Assembly: GCA_016937825.1 (NCBI GenBank)
Contig: JAFGVT010000188.1
Location: 1-10,704, forward strand
Source of the DNA: Fidelibacterota bacterium
GTDB lineage: Bacteria > Fidelibacterota > Fidelibacteria > Fidelibacterales > Fidelibacteraceae
Length of the DNA stretch: 10,704 bases
Reading direction: 5' to 3'
Numbering within the stretch: position 1 is the stretch's first letter; each line of letters begins with the position of its first letter. Under the pieces are notes generated by a model. It saw only the letters and a list, made by a program, of their open reading frames with translations, was not told the origin of the DNA and made no database searches. This document shows, in pieces, positions 6,891-10,704 of the stretch. The translations under genes and the position numbers were made by a program.

Positions 6891-7847
6891 ATGAAGTATT
6901 ATGCAGGTATTGATTTTGGCGGAACCGGTATCAAGGTCGGAATAATCGACGAGAAGGGAAATATCCTGATCAAAGATTCGTTCGTCACCGATCCGCGGAA
7001 AAGCGGTAATGAAATCGTTGAACATATCGCCGAGTGTACGAAAAAGGTGATCGATGATTCGAAATTGCCGCAAGAACAAATACTGGGTATCGGGATCGGT
7101 TCCCCGGGATTGCTGAACCCCGAGACGGGACAATTAAAGATCGTTACCAATATCCCGAACCTGAACGGGGTCTATTTGACAAAAGGGATCTCGGACCGTT
7201 TGAACAAACCGGCATTCCTGGACAATGATGTCAATGCCATGTCTCTCGGCGAATTCTATTACGGCAGCGGAAAAGGCAAAAAGAACGTCATTGCCTTAAC
7301 CCTGGGTACCGGTGTCGGCGGCGGCATTATTTTGAACGGAGAGCTGTATCGCGGCAGCACATTTACGGCCGGTGAGATCGGACATATGTCGATCGCACGT
7401 GACGGAAAATACTGCGGCTGCGGCAACTACGGCTGCCTTGAACGTTATGTGGGAAAAGACGGCATCATAGAGCGTTTCGAGATGTACAGAAGTAAAGGCA
7501 TTGAAACGTCGATCGGCGCCTATTTGGAAGACGGTAAAGTGACACCCAAAGCCATTGCCCTGGCGGCCGCGGACGGCGATAAGATCTCGGTCGAGGTATT
7601 GAAAGAAACCGGCGAGATCCTGGGTCATGCGATCGCCACCCTGGTGAACATCCTGAATCCTGAAATGATCATTATCGGCGGCGGGATATCCAATGCGGGA
7701 GAGCTGCTGATGGAACCGGTGCGGACCGGTATGTTAAAACATGCCTATACCATTCCGGCCGCGGCGGTAGAAATTGTCCGCGCTCAATTGGGCAATGACG
7801 CCGGCCTTGTCGGATCGGCCTCCCTTGCGGTCGCGAACCTGAAATAA
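6891..7847 (+). CDS. ROK-family sugar kinase (glucokinase/N-acylhexosamine kinase-like)
   Basis: The 318-residue protein starts directly with the ATP-binding loop (D8-F-G-G-T12) and has no N-terminal helix-turn-helix. It is therefore a kinase of the ROK family and not a NagC/XylR-type repressor. Asp113 in LDNDVNA is the catalytic base, and GTGVGGG at 139-145 is the second phosphate-binding loop. EIGH at 162-165 contacts the sugar. The zinc site is His165 with C175, C177 and C182 in the CGCGNYGC motif. The sugar could be glucose, mannose, GlcNAc or ManNAc; specificity cannot be read from these motifs. AAGGA at 6878-6882 sets the start, 28 bases after the SIS stop. It is the last gene of the cluster, followed by a strong terminator. 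Confidence 0.92.
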   Translation: MKYYAGIDFGGTGIKVGIIDEKGNILIKDSFVTDPRKSGNEIVEHIAECTKKVIDDSKLPQEQILGIGIGSPGLLNPETGQLKIVTNIPNLNGVYLTKGISDRLNKPAFLDNDVNAMSLGEFYYGSGKGKKNVIALTLGTGVGGGIILNGELYRGSTFTAGEIGHMSIARDGKYCGCGNYGCLERYVGKDGIIERFEMYRSKGIETSIGAYLEDGKVTPKAIALAAADGDKISVEVLKETGEILGHAIATLVNILNPEMIIIGGGISNAGELLMEPVRTGMLKHAYTIPAAAVEIVRAQLGNDAGLVGSASLAVANLK

Positions 7848-7870
7848 ATGTGATATAGGTCATAGAAGAG

Positions 7871-7898
7871 AAAGGATGTCCCCGGACATCCTTTTTTT
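7871..7898 (+). terminator. Intrinsic terminator ending the five-gene cluster
   Basis: GGATGTC (7874-7880) pairs with GACATCC (7885-7891) around a CCCG loop, followed by seven T residues (7892-7898). The three A residues at 7871-7873 can extend the stem with the first T residues. It lies 23 bases after the ROK stop and separates the cluster from recA. Confidence 0.9.
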
Positions 7899-7962
7899 AT
7901 TTCAAATGACCGATATTTTCATTAAGATTGACTTACACAATTTTTGTTGAAAGGGAAGAAAG

Positions 7963-8982
7963 ATGTTAAAAGATGACCGTATTAAGGCACTGGAAGTAGC
8001 GATAGCGCAAATCGACCGTCAATTCGGAAAAGGATCGGTCATGTACATGGGCGACGGCTCGCGGCCGATTCAGATCGACGCGATCTCAACGGGTTCACTC
8101 AGCCTGGATGCAGCTTTGGGCATCGGCGGTATCCCGCGCGGCAGGATCACCGAAATTTACGGACCCGAATCCTCCGGAAAGACGACCCTTGCCCTGCATT
8201 GCATCGCAGAAGCGCAAAAGCTGGACGGGAACGCCGCTTTCATCGACGCCGAACATTCCCTGGACCTCAATTATGCCAAGAACCTCGGGATCGACACCAA
8301 CCGTCTGCTGGTGTCCCAGCCGGATTGCGGCGAACAGGCGCTTGAGATCACCGAAACCCTTGTCCGCAGCAATGCGATCGACATTATCGTGATCGACTCC
8401 GTCGCGGCGCTGGTGCCCCGGGCGGAGATCGAAGGAGACATGGGGGACAGCCATATGGGCTTGCAGGCCCGCCTGATGAGCCAGGCCTTGCGAAAACTGA
8501 CGGGACTTGTCAGCAAATCCAATGTGGCGATCGTATTTATCAATCAGATCCGTGAAAAGATCGGCGTGATGTTCGGCAATCCCGAGACGACCACCGGAGG
8601 ACGCGCGCTGAAATTCTATACGACCATCCGCATGGAAGTTCGCCGCTCCACCGCCATCAAGGACGGCAGTGACTTTACCGGTACCCGCACCCTGGTGAAG
8701 GTCGTAAAAAACAAAGTTGCACCGCCTTTTAAATCCACCGAGTTCGATATCATGTACGGCAAGGGCATCAGCTATATCGGCGATGTGCTCGATCTTGCCG
8801 CAACCTACAACATCGTTGAAAAATCCGGTTCCTGGTACAGCTATAACAAAGAAAAGATCGGACAGGGCAGGGAGAACAGCAAAGCGTTCCTCGAGGAACA
8901 CAAGGATGTGCTTGAAGCGATCGCCCAGGAAGTAAAGGATGCCCTCGGGATCGGAAAAAAGAAGGATGAAACCAGCGGCTAG
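7963..8982 (+). CDS. recA: Recombinase RecA
   Basis: This ATP-dependent strand-exchange protein forms filaments on single-stranded DNA for homologous recombination and repair. The 339 residues are of normal length. Walker A GPESSGKT lies at 67-74 and catalytic Glu97 sits in FIDAEH. The segment IIVIDSVAAL includes Walker B, and the L2 region NPETTTGGRALKFY is intact. The C-terminal tail is short and mixed Lys/Asp/Glu. The run usually reading AEHALDP is AEHSLDL here (Ser99, Leu102), and QPDTGEQ is QPDCGEQ. AAGGGA (7951-7956) precedes the ATG. Only about 64 bases separate the upstream terminator from the start, so the promoter must be compact. I see no LexA-type operator of the E. coli or Bacillus kind. 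recX follows five bases after the stop. Confidence 0.97.
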   Translation: MLKDDRIKALEVAIAQIDRQFGKGSVMYMGDGSRPIQIDAISTGSLSLDAALGIGGIPRGRITEIYGPESSGKTTLALHCIAEAQKLDGNAAFIDAEHSLDLNYAKNLGIDTNRLLVSQPDCGEQALEITETLVRSNAIDIIVIDSVAALVPRAEIEGDMGDSHMGLQARLMSQALRKLTGLVSKSNVAIVFINQIREKIGVMFGNPETTTGGRALKFYTTIRMEVRRSTAIKDGSDFTGTRTLVKVVKNKVAPPFKSTEFDIMYGKGISYIGDVLDLAATYNIVEKSGSWYSYNKEKIGQGRENSKAFLEEHKDVLEAIAQEVKDALGIGKKKDETSG

Positions 8983-8987
8983 AACCT

Positions 8988-9605
8988 ATGCCGGTCATCA
9001 TACGCCTCTCTCAGCAGAAAAAACATCCAAACCGCTATAATTGCTTTTTGGACAACGAAGAACGGATCAGCATTACCGACGATCTGATCCTTCAGTTCAA
9101 TCTGTCCCGCGGCCTTTCCCTCAGTGAAAAAGAACTTACGGAAATAAAAAGCGCCGCGGATATCGCGTTTACGCGGGAAAAGGCTCTGGAACTGCTCTCG
9201 CTGCGCGAACACGGGTCGGGCGAACTCCGCACCAAGCTTTTGCAAAAAGGCTATCAGAAGGCCGCTATCGCGAAGGTGATCGAATACCTGCAGGAAAAAC
9301 GTTATCTGAACGATGACCGTTTTGCGGACCTGTACGCCCGGGAACTGATCCAAAGCAAGCGTTTTGGTCCGCTGAAGGTGAAAGAAAAATTATTCCAGCG
9401 CGGAATACGGGGAGACGTGATCGAACGCATCCTGTCGGACTATGATCATCAAATTTGCATCGGGAACTGCGCGTATCATTTTCAGAAGAAATTCAAAAAC
9501 GGTGTCTCGTCCGAAGATCGCAATGAAAAAGCCAAAGCCGTCCGCTATTTACAGGGGAAAGGATTTAGCTGGGATGTCATTGCCGAAGTCATCAGTAAAA
9601 CTTAA
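8988..9605 (+). CDS. recX: RecA regulatory protein RecX
   Basis: The 205-residue protein is built from the three-helix tandem repeats of RecX. The clearest are residues 66-89 (ALELLSLREHGSGEL onward) and about 106-140 (YLNDDRFADLYARELIQSKR onward). The N-terminal 50 residues are poorly conserved, as usual for the family. RecX binds the RecA filament and modulates its recombinase and ATPase activities. Adjacency to recA is typical across bacteria. The start at 8988 follows the recA TAG by five bases and has no good Shine-Dalgarno, so translation probably depends on ribosomes finishing recA. The stop is at 9603-9605. Confidence 0.9.
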   Translation: MPVIIRLSQQKKHPNRYNCFLDNEERISITDDLILQFNLSRGLSLSEKELTEIKSAADIAFTREKALELLSLREHGSGELRTKLLQKGYQKAAIAKVIEYLQEKRYLNDDRFADLYARELIQSKRFGPLKVKEKLFQRGIRGDVIERILSDYDHQICIGNCAYHFQKKFKNGVSSEDRNEKAKAVRYLQGKGFSWDVIAEVISKT

Positions 9606-9665
9606 TAACGGACCACATTACGGAAAAGAAGCCTTTATATACAAAACGTCTGTCTGCCTGTGGGG

Positions 9666-9679
9666 GCGGGAACTCCCGC
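9666..9679 (+). terminator. Possible weak terminator or hairpin after recX
   Basis: GCGGG (9666-9670) and CCCGC (9675-9679) pair around an AACT loop within a G-rich run. The bases that follow (TGAATTGAATTTTC) hold only short T stretches, so termination would be weak. The rest of the 136-base gap between recX and the next gene shows no convincing promoter. Confidence 0.35.
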
Positions 9680-9741
9680 TGAATTGAATTTTCAAAGGAA
9701 AGCAGAGTTAGCAGAAATATATACGGGTATCGGATAGAAAC

Positions 9742-10515
9742 ATGAAATCCTATGTATGGGGTATGATCGCTTCATTGCTGATCGTAATAAGTGCAACGTC
9801 ATGTGCTCAGCCGGAAGAGGTGACCGTTCCCAACGGCGGCGTCGTTATCACATTTGACGATCATCATTTTAAAGACTGGTTAAAAACCGACTCCCTCTTT
9901 AAAGCATACGAATGGAAAGCAACTTTCTGTGTGTCGCTTATCGGGTCGCGCAGTCCGGAAGATATCCAAAGCATGCATGCCTTGCATGCGGCCGGACATG
10001 AAATTGCGGGACACGGGTATCTGCATGTTCACGCCGCGGCTTATGTCGCATTGAAAGGTATGGACACGTATATCAATGATGAGATCATCCCCTTGATTGA
10101 ATATTTTGAACAGGACAGCATGATCGATCTAAGGGCGTATGCTTACCCCTACGGCAGTCATCATGTCAGCATCGACAATGAACTTATAAATTATTTTGAT
10201 ATCGTAAGAGGTATTAAAAACGGGAACAGGTCTCCCGAAAGAAGCCCGTGCTATTTTAATAATTCAACAACCGTTTATGCATTGGGGCTTGATCAGAATC
10301 TTTTTCATCACAGTCCGGATTATTTTCTTGATCTTTTGGCCTACGCCAATCAGGAAGGGAAAATCATGATCTTTTATGCTCACCGTCCGGTTGAGACCGT
10401 AACGGGTGACTATCAGGTGAGTTTAGCGACGCTGGAGACGATCTGTAAATACGCCTGCGAGCACCAAATGCATTTTTATACGCTGTCAGACCTGGCGAAT
10501 ATGTCAGACGATTAA
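9742..10515 (+). CDS. Polysaccharide deacetylase (NodB-domain), probable lipoprotein
   Basis: The 257-residue protein starts with a basic-hydrophobic signal segment ending in ATSC (Cys21), a relaxed lipobox. It is therefore probably exported and lipid-anchored. The NodB (carbohydrate esterase 4-like) motifs follow in order. TFDD at 37-40 holds the catalytic Asp and metal Asp, and H91-x3-H95 supplies the metal histidines. RAYAYPYG at 131-138 matches motif 3, and YAHR at 212-215 supplies the late histidine. Such enzymes remove acetyl groups from chitin, peptidoglycan or other cell-surface glycans. The Shine-Dalgarno is weak (GGAT about ten bases before the ATG). By eye its base composition is more AT-rich than recA-recX, and it may have been acquired separately. 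It stands alone, facing a minus-strand gene at the right edge. The substrate is unknown. Confidence 0.85.
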   Translation: MKSYVWGMIASLLIVISATSCAQPEEVTVPNGGVVITFDDHHFKDWLKTDSLFKAYEWKATFCVSLIGSRSPEDIQSMHALHAAGHEIAGHGYLHVHAAAYVALKGMDTYINDEIIPLIEYFEQDSMIDLRAYAYPYGSHHVSIDNELINYFDIVRGIKNGNRSPERSPCYFNNSTTVYALGLDQNLFHHSPDYFLDLLAYANQEGKIMIFYAHRPVETVTGDYQVSLATLETICKYACEHQMHFYTLSDLANMSDD

Positions 10516-10540
10516 ACAATTTATTCTTATTTAATGAAGG

Positions 10541-10574
10541 TAAAAAACAAAACCCCCCTTTCGATGGGTTTTGT
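10541..10574 (-). terminator. Intrinsic terminator for the minus strand
   Basis: ACAAAACCC (10547-10555) and GGGTTTTGT (10566-10574) form a 9-bp stem with a 10-base loop. On the minus strand the stem is followed directly by a run of T (complement of 10547-10542). On the plus strand it is followed by CGGGATG, with no T run. It therefore terminates transcription arriving from the right, although it may also stabilise the 3' end of the deacetylase mRNA. Confidence 0.65.
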
Positions 10575-10583
10575 CGGGATGAG

Positions 10584-10599
10584 CCCCGAAGCGTCGGGG
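10584..10599. repeat. GC-rich hairpin near the right edge
   Basis: CCCCGA (10584-10589) and TCGGGG (10594-10599) pair around AGCG. They lie in a compact GC-rich block (about 10575-10620) that contrasts with AT-rich DNA on both sides. A smaller dyad GGCC-GCCA-GGCC lies next to it at 10609-10620. This looks like a short intergenic repeat element, but only one copy is present in the window. Confidence 0.45.
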
Positions 10600-10619
10600 T
10601 GAACCTCCGGCCGCCAGGC

Positions 10620-10703
10620 CTACAGGAAGAACGAATCGTCGACCTGATCGTTGATCAACTTTTCAATAAATACCCTGCTTTTCATTTTCTTTATTTTTAG
10701 TTC
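10620..10703 (-). CDS. 3' end of an unidentified gene entering from the right edge
   Basis: On the minus strand the frame is open from base 10703 to a TAG at 10622-10620, giving 27 codons and ending in VDDSFFL. An ATG within the frame (10685-10683) would give a 21-residue peptide, but it has no convincing ribosome binding site. The frame is open to the edge, and a minus-oriented terminator follows about 45 bases downstream. The C-terminus of a longer protein is therefore the simplest reading. The fragment is too short to assign a family. Confidence 0.4.
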   Translation of the reverse strand, partial: ELKIKKMKSRVFIEKLINDQVDDSFFL

Positions 10704-10704
10704 A

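Noticed and set aside
6891..7847. ROK protein as a NagC-like transcriptional repressor
   Set aside because: The protein begins directly with the ATP-binding loop at residue 8; there is no N-terminal helix-turn-helix domain.
7899..7962. SOS operator or clear promoter before recA
   Set aside because: Neither CTG-N10-CAG nor GAAC-N4-GTTC type sites are present. TTGACT at 7928-7933 lacks a matching -10 box 16-18 bases downstream.
10575..10620. tRNA or tRNA remnant suggested by GGAGGTTCA on the minus strand
   Set aside because: No acceptor stem, anticodon arm or complete T-arm pairing can be built around it.
10620..10685. N-terminal remnant of an OB-fold/HD exonuclease (YhaM-like), suggested by KLINDQVDDSFFL
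   Set aside because: The resemblance is to about a dozen residues from memory and the frame is open through the right edge, so the C-terminal end of another gene is simpler.

Overview
This is a gene-dense bacterial window with no mobile element, RNA gene or CRISPR array that I can see. The organism is probably a gram-negative-type bacterium outside the Bacteroidetes proper. An FCB-group or Cloacimonadota-like lineage would fit, but this is a guess. The reasons are an archaeal/eukaryotic-type prolyl-tRNA synthetase, a putative lipoprotein signal, a pyrophosphate-type phosphofructokinase, and clear AGGAG/AAGGA Shine-Dalgarno sites before many genes, which Bacteroidetes largely lack.

Layout. 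(1) Positions 1-2664, minus strand: proS, recO and the N-terminal 150 residues of a rhomboid protease form one apparent transcription unit. recO and rhomboid overlap by ATGA. (2) Positions 2665-2969 are an AT-rich divergent intergenic region with a candidate proS promoter and several dyads on the other side. (3) Positions 2970-7847, plus strand: five genes encode a PIG-L/LmbE-family deacetylase, a class I glutamine-amidotransferase-fold protein without the nucleophile cysteine, a PPi-type 6-phosphofructokinase, a double-SIS sugar-phosphate isomerase/deaminase-like protein and a ROK sugar kinase. The run ends in a strong intrinsic terminator. (4) Positions 7963-9605: recA and recX, 5 bases apart. 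(5) Positions 9742-10515: a probable lipoprotein with a NodB polysaccharide deacetylase domain. (6) The right edge holds a minus-oriented terminator, a GC-rich hairpin and apparently the 3' end of a gene entering from the right.

The most interesting part is the five-gene cluster. Its activities can be placed in one short route: ROK phosphorylation of an (N-acyl) amino sugar, PIG-L deacylation, SIS-catalysed deamination or deglycation to fructose 6-phosphate, then PPi-dependent phosphorylation into glycolysis. The SIS protein keeps the residues aligned with the GlmS isomerase site but has no glutaminase domain. No transporter is present, so the substrate may come from inside the cell or from import encoded elsewhere. 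A perfect 8-bp intrinsic terminator sits between gene 1 and gene 2 of the cluster, directly against the ribosome binding site of gene 2. A competing upstream hairpin can be drawn, which suggests attenuation or differential expression. The pathway and its regulation are inference; the gene families and the hairpins are read from the sequence.
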